NCBI GenBank assembly: GCA_910585545.1
Contig: CAJUFN010000008.1
Coordinates: forward strand, 1 to 64,000
DNA: 64,000 nt
Source of the DNA: an uncultured Lachnospiraceae bacterium
GTDB taxonomy: Bacteria; Bacillota; Clostridia; Lachnospirales; Lachnospiraceae
Direction: 5' to 3'
In this document: one piece after another, positions 35,335 through 42,826 of the stretch
Layout: each line of letters opens with the position of its first letter
How positions within the stretch are numbered: the stretch's first letter is position 1
Program-made: the position numbers and the translations under genes
The notes under the pieces: generated by a model
Seen by the model: the letters and a program-made list of their open reading frames with translations, nothing else
What the model was told of the DNA's origin: nothing
The model's database searches: none

Positions 35335-35415
35335 AATTTTTCCCTCCTTCTACTCATTTCTTATGTGTTATCTTCATTATATAAAAGTCTGCATTTACAG
35401 ACTGATATATCCATC

Positions 35416-35910
35416 TTATTTTTCTAATGTAAGAACCGGATCCAATACCTTTACATCTTTTCCTACATCAGCTGTAATTTCTTTATATTCCATTGTATTG
35501 CAGATTACAACAGGAGAAATTGTCTCAAGACCTGCTGCTTTAATTGCCTCAATATCAAATTCAAGAAGTAAGTCTCCCGCCTTTACGCTCTGTCCTGCTT
35601 CTGCATGAGCAGTAAACGGCGCTCCCTTTAAGTTCACGGTATCAAGACCGACATGAATCAAAATCTCGATTCCTGTGGAAGATGTAACTGTCACCGCATG
35701 TTTTGTATCGAAAATCATTCCAACGGTTCCGTCTACCGGTGCTACTACTCTTCCTACAGAAGGAATGACTGCAAATCCTTTTCCAAGAATCTCTTCTCCA
35801 AATGTAGGATCGCTTACTTCTGATAACGCTACCGCTTTTCCCTCGATCGGCGCACCTACGATATCTCCCTTTTTTTCTTTTCCAAACATATTTTTAAACT
35901 TTCCTAACAT
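35416..35910 (-). CDS. crr: PTS EIIA, glucose family (Crr-like)
   Basis: 164 residues. The phosphorylated His86 lies in ILIHVGLDTVNLKG, with His71 in DTKHAVTVTS and the GTVGMIFDTKHA stretch. It relays phosphate from HPr to the Cys of EIIB. In Gram-positives this IIA is dedicated to the neighbouring permease rather than controlling adenylate cyclase. It starts behind GAGGAGGATGTGCAAAG and is first gene of the PTS unit. Confidence 0.95.
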   Translation of the reverse strand: MLGKFKNMFGKEKKGDIVGAPIEGKAVALSEVSDPTFGEEILGKGFAVIPSVGRVVAPVDGTVGMIFDTKHAVTVTSSTGIEILIHVGLDTVNLKGAPFTAHAEAGQSVKAGDLLLEFDIEAIKAAGLETISPVVICNTMEYKEITADVGKDVKVLDPVLTLEK

Positions 35911-35938
35911 CTTTGCACATCCTCCTCTTTCAACATAT

Positions 35939-35955
35939 TGTGCATTTTTTGCACA
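35939..35955. promoter_or_regulatory. Palindrome in the PTS leader, possible operator
   Basis: TGTGCA (35939-35944), five T, TGCACA (35950-35955). It lies between the -10 and the SD of crr, where a repressor would block transcription. No regulator gene is adjacent. Confidence 0.45.
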
Positions 35956-35973
35956 TATACCTTCATGTTGTAT

Positions 35974-36002
35974 ATAATAACAAGATTCAACAAATTTGTC
36001 AA
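35974..36002 (-). promoter_or_regulatory. Promoter of the crr-PTS unit
   Basis: On the minus strand TTGACA (35997-36002), 17-bp spacer, TATTAT (35974-35979): near consensus, as expected of a highly expressed sugar uptake system. Confidence 0.88.
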
Positions 36003-36056
36003 TGCCATTTTGTACACCTTCTACAAGCTCAGGCCTTTCCCTTCTAAATTTGGAAT

Positions 36057-37286
36057 CTATATTTCTTCTTTTCGTCTCAATATGTCTCCTGCATCTGCCT
36101 CTTCGGTTAATCTTACATACAAAATCTGCTTAGGATGCGGCGCGCTTTCCTGCGCATTACCCTGCTCATCCATGATGCTTTCTACAAGCACTTCTACATT
36201 TCTGCCATCTGGCTTCATAATCTCAATCTTTTCTCCAACAGAAAACTTGTTACGCTGTTCGATACGATAAGCACCATCTTTCTTCTCTGCGATGATTCCA
36301 AGATACGTATACTCCTTCACATACGTATTGCTGTCATATATTTGTGTCGTTTCATCAGGTTTCCCAAAGAAAAACCCTGTCGTAAACTGACGGTATGTGC
36401 AATTTGAAATCTGCTCCAAATACCATGACATATTCTGCTCATACAACTTTGGATCCTTCAGATAATCATCAATCGCTTTTCTGTATGTTCGGGCAACCGT
36501 TGCCACATAAAGCGCCGTTTTCATGCGCCCTTCAATCTTTAAGCTGTCAATTCCCGCATCGATAATCTCAGGAATATGCTCAATCATACATAAGTCTTTA
36601 GAATTAAAAATATAAGTTCCTCTCTCGTTCTCATATACTGGCATATACTCTCCCGGGCGCGTCTCTTCCACAACCGCGTACTTCCAGCGACAAGGATGAG
36701 TACAGGCTCCATGATTTGCATCTCTGCCCGTAAAATAATTACTCAAAAGACATCTTCCAGAATAAGAAATGCACATTGCTCCGTGAATAAAAGTCTCTAT
36801 CTCCATGTCCTCAGGAATATGAGCGCGAATCTCTTTGATCTCTTTCAAAGATAATTCTCTTGCCGATACTACACGTTTTGCTCCTAATCTGTGCCAAAAC
36901 AAATAGGTTCCATAATTAGTATTATTAGCCTGTGTACTGATATGACGCTCAATCTTTGGACAAACTTCTTTTGCAATTTCAAAAATCGCCGGGTCTGCAA
37001 TAATGAGTGCATCCGGTCCGATTTCTTTTAGCTCTTTAAAATACTCGTAAACCCCCGGCAAGTCTTCATTATGTGCAAGAATATTTGCCGTTACATATAC
37101 TTTTACATCGTGTGCATGGGCGAACTCAATCCCTTCCCTCATATCCTCCATGGAAAAGTTCTTTGCCTTCGCCCGAAGTCCAAACGCCTCGCCGCCAATA
37201 TATACCGCATCTGCACCAAATAAGACCGCCGTCTTCAATACTTCCAGACTGCTTGCCGGAATCAATAACTCTGGATATCTTGCCAT
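36057..37286 (-). CDS. trhP: U32-family peptidase-like tRNA hydroxylation protein (TrhP type)
   Basis: 409 residues. The U32 signature is ETFIHGAMCISYSGRCLLSNY followed by DANHGACTHPCRWKY, whose Cys residues bind a cluster. The N-terminal barrel has PELLIPASSLEVLKTAVLFGADAVYIGG. Formerly called a collagenase-like protease, this subfamily (YrrO/TrhP) is now linked to 5-hydroxyuridine formation at tRNA position 34. Its neighbour trmR methylates the product in Bacillus, so the pair fits that pathway. It lies 14 bp after trmR. Confidence 0.87.
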   Translation of the reverse strand: MARYPELLIPASSLEVLKTAVLFGADAVYIGGEAFGLRAKAKNFSMEDMREGIEFAHAHDVKVYVTANILAHNEDLPGVYEYFKELKEIGPDALIIADPAIFEIAKEVCPKIERHISTQANNTNYGTYLFWHRLGAKRVVSARELSLKEIKEIRAHIPEDMEIETFIHGAMCISYSGRCLLSNYFTGRDANHGACTHPCRWKYAVVEETRPGEYMPVYENERGTYIFNSKDLCMIEHIPEIIDAGIDSLKIEGRMKTALYVATVARTYRKAIDDYLKDPKLYEQNMSWYLEQISNCTYRQFTTGFFFGKPDETTQIYDSNTYVKEYTYLGIIAEKKDGAYRIEQRNKFSVGEKIEIMKPDGRNVEVLVESIMDEQGNAQESAPHPKQILYVRLTEEADAGDILRRKEEI

Positions 37287-37300
37287 CTGACCTATCCCCT

Positions 37301-37942
37301 TTATCTTTTTATACTAAGCGCCACACCGTCTCCAAGCGGAATGATGGATGTCTCTAAACGCTCATCGTGCTTTAATTCGTATAAGTATTCTCTCATACGA
37401 CTGTGTATCGTACGATTCCTTCTTTCCACTGCAAAGCGTGACTCGATAATATCTCCGTCCTGCAGCACGTTATCCGACACGAGAAGCCCACCTTTTTTAA
37501 GGAGCCTTATTGCCTCTGGCATATAACTGATATATTGTCCTTTCGCGGCATCCATAAAGATAAAATCATATGAATCATCCAAAGACTTCATTACTTCCAG
37601 CGCATCCCCTTCTATCAGACTAATCGTTTCTTCCTTCCCTGCTCTTTTAAAATTCTCTCTTGCAATCGGAATTCTCTTTTCATATTTTTCAATCGTCGTA
37701 ATTTTTGCCTCTTTTGGGGCATACTCACTCATCAAAATTGCCGAAAATCCGATCGCAGTACCAACTTCCAGAATCCGCACAGGTCTTGTCATCAATAACA
37801 AAACCTTCAAAAAACTTTGCATCTCCTTGCGGATAATCGGTACATACGTATCCAATGCTTCTTGTTCAATCTTCTCAAGTATCTCACTGTTTTCTCTTTC
37901 GAGAGAATGGATGAATGACACCATTCTTTCATCTACTATCAT
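37301..37942 (-). CDS. trmR: SAM-dependent O-methyltransferase, TrmR/YrrM-like
   Basis: 213 residues. The Rossmann methyltransferase motifs are ILEVGTAIGFSAILM (motif I, about 63-77), TTIEKYEKR (SAM ribose acid), IEGDALEVM and DFIFMDAAKGQY, with LLVSDNVLQDG later. This matches the caffeoyl-CoA-like O-methyltransferase family that includes TrmR, which makes 5-methoxyuridine from 5-hydroxyuridine at the wobble base. Adjacent trhP supports that reading. No metal-dependent catechol substrate genes are nearby. Confidence 0.87.
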   Translation of the reverse strand: MIVDERMVSFIHSLERENSEILEKIEQEALDTYVPIIRKEMQSFLKVLLLMTRPVRILEVGTAIGFSAILMSEYAPKEAKITTIEKYEKRIPIARENFKRAGKEETISLIEGDALEVMKSLDDSYDFIFMDAAKGQYISYMPEAIRLLKKGGLLVSDNVLQDGDIIESRFAVERRNRTIHSRMREYLYELKHDERLETSIIPLGDGVALSIKR

Positions 37943-37957
37943 ATTATATGCCTCATT

Positions 37958-39628
37958 TTACAAATCTACATCCATAATAATCGGAAGAATCATTGGTTTT
38001 CGTTTCGTGCGTTTCCATATAAACTCATTCATCGTGTCACGGATTGCCATCTTGATTTTACTCCAATCCGCATTACGCTTACGCAAACATTCCTCTAATG
38101 TCTCATGCAAAACCTGTCTTGCCTCTTCCATAAGTCCTTCGGATTCTCTTACATACACAAATCCCCTGGACACAATATCCGGTCCTGCCAGAAGCTGATT
38201 GCTTCTCTTTTCCAATGTCAGTACTACAATCAGTATTCCATCCTCTGCCAGATGCTGACGGTCGCGGAGAACAATATTTCCTACATCACCAACACCAAGT
38301 CCGTCTACCAGAATCGCCCCTGTATGCACACGATCTACGATCTTAGCCTCATCTGCACTTAATTCTATGACCTCTCCAGACTGCATAATAAAAATATTCT
38401 CTTTTGGTATACCAAGTGACTGAGCGATTCCCGCATTTGCCTTCAAATGCCTGAACTCACCATGCACCGGAATCGCATATTTCGGCCTTAACAGAGAATA
38501 AATCAGTTTTAATTCTTCCTGGCAAGCATGACCGGATACATGCGCATCCTGGAAAATAACATCTGCACCTTTCTGAGAAAGCTCATTAATTACCTTGGAA
38601 ACAGCCTTCTCATTCCCCGGAATCGGATTCGAACTAAAAATCACAGTGTCTCCTGGCTTAATTGTCACTTTTTTATGCACATCTGCTGCCATCCTTGATA
38701 ACGCAGCCATAGATTCTCCCTGGCTCCCTGTAGTAATAATTACGGTCTTTTCATCCGGATAATTCCTAAGTTGATCAATTTCAATCAAAGTTTTATCCGG
38801 TATCTGCAAGTATCCAAGCTCGGAAGCTGTCGAAATGATATTGACCATGCTTCGCCCTTCTACTACTACTTTCCTGCCATACTTATATGCAGAATTGATA
38901 ATCTGCTGTACTCGGTCTACATTCGATGCAAACGTTGCAATAATAATACGTGTATTGCGGTGTTCCAGAAAAATATTGTCAAATGTATGGCCAACCGTTC
39001 GCTCTGACATTGTAAATCCCGGACGTTCTGCATTGGTACTGTCTGACATCATTGCAAGAACACCCTTTTTTCCAATCTCTGCGAAACGCTGCAAATCAAT
39101 CGCATCTCCGAATACCGGCGTATAGTCTACCTTAAAATCTCCTGTATGAACTACGATCCCTGCTGGAGAATAAATCGCCAACGCCGATGCATCCTGAATA
39201 CTATGATTCGTCTTAATAAATTCAATACGGAACTGTCCCAAGTTAATAGACTGCCCATGCCGCACTACTTTTCTTCGCGTACTGCGCATAAGATTGTGTT
39301 CTTTTAATTTATTCTCAATAATTCCCATCGTAAGCTTAGTCGTATATATCGGAACATTGATGTCCTTCAAAATATACGGGAGCGCTCCGATATGGTCCTC
39401 GTGACCATGCGTGATCACGAATCCCTTTACTTTTGCTATATTATCTTTTAAATACGTCACATCCGGAATCACCAAATCGACTCCTAACATGTCATCCTGC
39501 GGAAACGCAAGACCACAGTCCACAACAATAATACTGTCTCCGTATTCAAAGGCAGTAATGTTCATTCCGATCTGCTCCAAACCACCGAGCGGAATAATAC
39601 GCAATTTTAGTTTTTTCTCTTTCTTCAA
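37958..39628 (-). CDS. rnj: Ribonuclease J
   Basis: 556 residues, starting at TTG (39626-39628) eight bases after GGAGGT. Beta-CASP metallo-hydrolase: metal ligands in THGHEDHIGALPYI (about 73-86), HTGDFKVDYTPV, MSDSTNAERPG, and the beta-CASP His in PVHGEFRHL. It acts as 5'-3' exonuclease and endonuclease in mRNA decay and rRNA maturation. Lead gene of rnj-trmR-trhP with 15-bp spacings. The start region follows repeat copy B by 110 bp. Confidence 0.95.
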   Translation of the reverse strand: MKKEKKLKLRIIPLGGLEQIGMNITAFEYGDSIIVVDCGLAFPQDDMLGVDLVIPDVTYLKDNIAKVKGFVITHGHEDHIGALPYILKDINVPIYTTKLTMGIIENKLKEHNLMRSTRRKVVRHGQSINLGQFRIEFIKTNHSIQDASALAIYSPAGIVVHTGDFKVDYTPVFGDAIDLQRFAEIGKKGVLAMMSDSTNAERPGFTMSERTVGHTFDNIFLEHRNTRIIIATFASNVDRVQQIINSAYKYGRKVVVEGRSMVNIISTASELGYLQIPDKTLIEIDQLRNYPDEKTVIITTGSQGESMAALSRMAADVHKKVTIKPGDTVIFSSNPIPGNEKAVSKVINELSQKGADVIFQDAHVSGHACQEELKLIYSLLRPKYAIPVHGEFRHLKANAGIAQSLGIPKENIFIMQSGEVIELSADEAKIVDRVHTGAILVDGLGVGDVGNIVLRDRQHLAEDGILIVVLTLEKRSNQLLAGPDIVSRGFVYVRESEGLMEEARQVLHETLEECLRKRNADWSKIKMAIRDTMNEFIWKRTKRKPMILPIIMDVDL

Positions 39629-39740
39629 TAAATTTTACCTCCATTTTTCTAATTTGTTAATTTTTCATAATCAATAATTACCCTTCGTATTGTTAGCAAA
39701 AGTTTAACCTATGACCCAGATTCAAAATCACCCATTAAAC

Positions 39741-39870
39741 AAAGAATGTGCTTCGCACATTCTTGCGCCTGTAGCAGTCGCATACGACAACTTCATTGTA
39801 CGCCGCAGTGCGCATCCCGCGGAGCGCTTTATGATATAGGAAAGTACAAACTTTCCTATATCATAAAAAA
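39741..39870 (-). repeat. Structured intergenic repeat, copy B
   Basis: Full-length copy. Reading from the terminator (minus strand): T6, ATGATATAGGAAAGT, loop, ACTTTCCTATATCAT, then CGCTCCGCGGGATGCGC, a stem-loop of the CTGTAGC/GCCGCAG class containing the inner hairpin GTCG-cata-CGAC, and finally AAGAATGTGC-GAA-GCACATTCTT. It lies between the DUF1292-operon terminator and rnj. The short ORF in it is a translation of the repeat, not a gene. Confidence 0.88.
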
Positions 39871-39896
39871 CATGTCCGACTTTTCACGCACATGTT
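39865..39896 (-). terminator. Terminator of the mtaB-ireB-ruvX-DUF1292 operon
   Basis: On the minus strand AACATGT, 14-base loop, ACATGTT, TTTTTT. Repeat copy B begins within its T-run. Confidence 0.82.
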
Positions 39897-40007
39897 CCTC
39901 TCTTCCCGGTTCCATACGCTGCTCTTTTGGCAACAAACGTTACTATATCCAAACAGCCTTTCGCTGATTGTATTCTTTCCCTTTTATCCTGCCCAAATTC
40001 TATAATG

Positions 40008-40262
40008 TTACTCAAATGTGATATCTTCCAATAATTCTTCAAATACCTTTGATACTGCCGTAAGCTCTACATCATCTTCCACAATTTCATAGACACTTTC
40101 TGCATCAGACGCACTGCTTGTATCTCTTAGAATCAAACATTCTGCCCCGTCATCCATAGAATCTGTTACAAGTAAATATGAGATACCGCTTATCTTTGTC
40201 TGCTCTAAAACAAAAAATTCAACTTCCTCTGTTTCATCAAATACAAATTTAATCTTTTCCAT
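40008..40262 (-). CDS. DUF1292 protein (YrzB-like)
   Basis: 84 residues, acidic. The DUF1292 pattern FVFDETEEVEFFVLEQTKISGISYLLVTDS followed by ECLILRD and VELTAVSKVFEELLED is clear. Function unknown. It overlaps ruvX by 14 bp with its own AAGGAG SD. The order ireB-ruvX-DUF1292 is conserved across Firmicutes. Confidence 0.92.
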   Translation of the reverse strand: MEKIKFVFDETEEVEFFVLEQTKISGISYLLVTDSMDDGAECLILRDTSSASDAESVYEIVEDDVELTAVSKVFEELLEDITFE

Positions 40263-40707
40263 ACACTTCTCCTTGTAATCGTTCTTTTATATAAACCGAG
40301 TCCAGATATCCTTGCAATATAAAAACCGCAGCAATCTTATCTACATATTTTTTACGGTTCTCCCGTCTTACATTACTCTCTATCAATGTACGCTCTGCCT
40401 CTACTGTCGTCATCCGCTCATCTTGCATAATGACCGGAAGATTTGTGCGCCGCTCCAACATTTCTTTAAATTCCAACGATTTTTTTGCACGTTCCCCAAT
40501 ATCGTTATTCATATGTTTCGGAAAACCAAGCACAATCTTCTCCACTTCATATTCTTTTACCAGCGTCTCAATGCGTGCAAGCGTTTGCCTTAACTTGTTT
40601 TCTGATTTCCGCTCGATCGTCTCCACTCCCTGAGCCGTCAACCCCAGCGGATCGCTTACCGCAACGCCTACCGTCTTCGTCCCATAATCCAATCCAAGAA
40701 TTCTCAT
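40249..40707 (-). CDS. ruvX: Holliday-junction resolvase-like RuvX / YqgF
   Basis: 152 residues. The RNase H-like fold has GLDYGTKTVGVAVSDPLGLTAQG (first Asp), IVLGFPKHMNND (KIVxG motif) and QDERMTTVEAERTL with the conserved acidic residue. In E. coli it processes the 16S rRNA 5' end. It lies 3 bp past ireB. Confidence 0.95.
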   Translation of the reverse strand: MRILGLDYGTKTVGVAVSDPLGLTAQGVETIERKSENKLRQTLARIETLVKEYEVEKIVLGFPKHMNNDIGERAKKSLEFKEMLERRTNLPVIMQDERMTTVEAERTLIESNVRRENRKKYVDKIAAVFILQGYLDSVYIKERLQGEVYGKD

Positions 40708-40710
40708 ATA

Positions 40711-40974
40711 CTACTTCCATGAATGATGCCCAATATAGAATTTGAGCATCTCTTCTACCAATTCATCACGTTCCACCTTCATCACAAGGCTTCTTGCACC
40801 ATTATGACTTGTAATATAAGTCGGATCTCCCGACATAATATAACCTACTATCTGATTCACAGGATTATACCCTTTTTCTTTCAAAGCATTATAAACAATC
40901 TCAAGGATGTCTTTCGGCTCAATCTTTGGTGCCGGTTCCACTTTAAAAAATTGTGTATTGCTTAAATTCTTCAT
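40711..40974 (-). CDS. ireB: IreB family regulatory phosphoprotein
   Basis: 87 residues from ATG at 40974, after GAGAGG. The core has DILEIVYNALKEKGYNPVNQIVGYIMSGDPTYITSHNGARSLVMKVERDELVEEML, the defining IreB (DUF965) pattern. In enterococci IreB is phosphorylated on N-terminal Thr by the PASTA kinase IreK; here the possible site is Thr7 in LSNTQFF. It links wall stress to cephalosporin resistance in Enterococcus. It sits directly upstream of ruvX. Confidence 0.95.
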   Translation of the reverse strand: MKNLSNTQFFKVEPAPKIEPKDILEIVYNALKEKGYNPVNQIVGYIMSGDPTYITSHNGARSLVMKVERDELVEEMLKFYIGHHSWK

Positions 40975-41033
40975 CCTCTCACGTCCCTCTTTCGCTAATT
41001 TAACTCTCATTCTAATATAAATATTGCATAATT

Positions 41034-42326
41034 TCAATGAATAATTTGTGAATGATTCTTAATTTGCACTCGTATAATAGTATTTTGGAGATTTTCTTCC
41101 GATTCTATCAGAATTTTCATATATTCTTTGGTATGTCCAATCCAAAAATGCTTTCCTTCGATTTCGGTTTCCTCTTCTACAAGCACTTCCACTTCTTTTC
41201 CAATCCAGTAATTTTCATATTTTTTTCGTTTTTCTTCATCCAAGGAAAGCATCTTCGCACTTCTCTGCGATTTTACCTGCTCATCCACCTGCTGCGACAT
41301 CACTGCTGCTTTTGTTCCCTGACGTTTCGAATATTTAAAAATATGCGTCTCATAAAAATCAATTTCATCCACAAATTTCCTGGATGCTTCAAATTCTTCT
41401 TTGCTTTCTCCCGGGAATCCTACGATCACATCCGTTGTAAGTGCTGGATGTTCAAAATATCTTCGTAACAATTCACATTTCTTTGCATACTCCTTGGCAC
41501 TATATCTGCGATTCATCCGTTTTAACGTAGCATCACAGCCACTTTGCAAAGAAAGATGAAAATGCGGACAGAACTTCTCCATTCCCGACAATTCCTGGGC
41601 AAATTCCTCCGTAATAATACGTGGTTCTAACGAACCCAGACGAATTCTTTCAATCCCTTGAATCGCATGGACTGCCCGAATAAGACTAAGCAAATCATCT
41701 TTTTCCTCCTTAAAATCCACACCGTAAGAACTTAAATGAATCCCTGTCAACACAACTTCTTTATAACCATTCCCTGCAAGAATTGCCACTTCTTTGACTA
41801 CGTCTTGAAGTCTTCTGCTGCGTACCCTTCCTCTTGCATACGGAATGATACAGTAAGTGCAAAATTGATTACATCCATCCTGTACTTTAATATATGCTCT
41901 TGTATGTTCCGCTGTTTTTGAAAGCTCCATTTCTTCATATTCGTTTGTATGATTGATATCAATCATTTCTTTTTTCGTTTTTCCTTTTTCATATGCTTCT
42001 AAGACAGCCACTATCTCTTTCTTCTTATTATTGCCAAGAATAATATCAATACTATCGTCTGCTTCTCTTTTTTCTTCTAACGCCTGTACATAACAGCCAG
42101 CCGCAACCACGATTGCATCCGGATTCATCTTCTTGGCACGATGGAGCATCTGACGTGATTTGCGGTCTGCCATATTCGTCACCGTGCATGTATTGATAAT
42201 ATAAACATCTGCTTTGTCAGAAAATGGTACAATTTCATACCCACTTTCTTCTAACAACTCCTGCATAGCTTCGGTTTCATATGCATTTACTTTACATCCA
42301 AGATTATGTAATGCCGCTTTTCTCAT
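41034..42326 (-). CDS. mtaB: tRNA-t6A37 methylthiotransferase MtaB
   Basis: 430 residues. It converts t6A37 to ms2t6A. The N-terminal MTTase domain has HNLGCKVNAYETEAM, NTCTVTNMADRKSRQ and VAAGCYVQ with three cluster Cys. Radical SAM site CNQFCTYCIIPYARGRVRSR binds the second cluster, followed by the TIM barrel and a TRAM domain with LVEEETEIEGKHFWIGHT. The second ATG at 42326 has better spacing to GAGGG. It is the first gene of the operon with ireB-ruvX-DUF1292. Confidence 0.95.
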   Translation of the reverse strand: MRKAALHNLGCKVNAYETEAMQELLEESGYEIVPFSDKADVYIINTCTVTNMADRKSRQMLHRAKKMNPDAIVVAAGCYVQALEEKREADDSIDIILGNNKKKEIVAVLEAYEKGKTKKEMIDINHTNEYEEMELSKTAEHTRAYIKVQDGCNQFCTYCIIPYARGRVRSRRLQDVVKEVAILAGNGYKEVVLTGIHLSSYGVDFKEEKDDLLSLIRAVHAIQGIERIRLGSLEPRIITEEFAQELSGMEKFCPHFHLSLQSGCDATLKRMNRRYSAKEYAKKCELLRRYFEHPALTTDVIVGFPGESKEEFEASRKFVDEIDFYETHIFKYSKRQGTKAAVMSQQVDEQVKSQRSAKMLSLDEEKRKKYENYWIGKEVEVLVEEETEIEGKHFWIGHTKEYMKILIESEENLQNTIIRVQIKNHSQIIH

Positions 42327-42396
42327 CATTTTCCCTCTTTCTCATTATTTCATAATAAAATTAATATAAACTAGTGATGTTTCGTCATTTTGTTTC

Positions 42397-42425
42397 TTGA
42401 CTTTTTTATACCGCCATCATAAGAT
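42397..42425 (+). promoter_or_regulatory. Promoter of the HPr-like gene
   Basis: TTGACT (42397-42402), 17-bp spacer, TAAGAT (42420-42425); 41 bp before the start. Confidence 0.75.
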
Positions 42426-42466
42426 AGTTAATAGAATAGAACATAAAATTTAAGGAGGTCTTTCCA

Positions 42467-42703
42467 ATGAAAACAGTTACTATTTCATTAAACTCAATTG
42501 AAAGCGTGAAATCATTCGTAAACAGTATCACTAAATTCGATTCTGATTTTGATTTAGTCTCAGGAAGATATGTAATTGATGCAAAATCCATCATGGGTAT
42601 CTTCAGCTTAGATTTAGCAAAACCAATCACATTAAACATTTATGCTAAAAGTGATCTGGACGAAATTCTCGGAGTACTGAAACCGTATATCATCGAAGAA
42701 TAA
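42467..42703 (+). CDS. HPr/Crh-like regulatory phosphocarrier-fold protein lacking the catalytic His
   Basis: 78 residues, start after TTAAGGAGGTC. The HPr fold is recognisable from FVNSITKFDSDFDLVSGRYVIDAKSIMGIFSLDL. The N-terminal GIHARPA motif with His15 is replaced by SIESVKSFV, so it cannot carry the high-energy His phosphate. The regulatory Ser46 context KSIMG is kept (Ser41 here). That is the feature of Crh in Bacillus, which acts with CcpA in catabolite repression. Function by HPr kinase phosphorylation is inferred. It is monocistronic with a promoter and terminator, facing thiI. Confidence 0.85.
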   Translation: MKTVTISLNSIESVKSFVNSITKFDSDFDLVSGRYVIDAKSIMGIFSLDLAKPITLNIYAKSDLDEILGVLKPYIIEE

Positions 42704-42715
42704 GCTTCGTATAAT

Positions 42716-42744
42716 AAAGAATGTGCTAAAGCGCATTCTTTTTT
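42716..42744 (+). terminator. Terminator of the HPr-like gene
   Basis: AAAGAATGTGC-TAAA-GCGCATTCTTT (one G-U) then TTTT. It resembles the terminal hairpin of the repeat family and is joined to copy C. Confidence 0.9.
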
Positions 42745-42802
42745 ATGATATAGGAAAGTTTGTACTTTCCTATATCACAAAACGCTCCGCGGAACGCGCA
42801 CG
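42739..42802 (+). repeat. Structured intergenic repeat, copy C (partial)
   Basis: T6 then ATGATATAGGAAAGT, loop, ACTTTCCTATATCA, then AAAACGCTCCGCGGAACGCGC. It ends there; the second and third hairpin modules are missing. It sits between the convergent HPr-like and thiI genes and can act as a terminator for both. Confidence 0.82.
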
Positions 42803-42826
42803 TCTTTTCTTGTATACCCTATAAAT

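Noticed and set aside
39746..39967. Frames reading MCFAHSCAC...IRQLHCTPQCASRG at 39746, 47650 region and 57167
   Set aside because: They are the same translation of the structured repeat; no SD and identical wherever the repeat lies.
41052..41468. 138-codon Phe-rich plus-strand frame
   Set aside because: Antisense shadow of mtaB.
42716..42802. Repeat C as just a terminator
   Set aside because: It shares the sequence ATGATATAGGAAAG and CGCTCCGCG with the other copies well beyond what a terminator needs.
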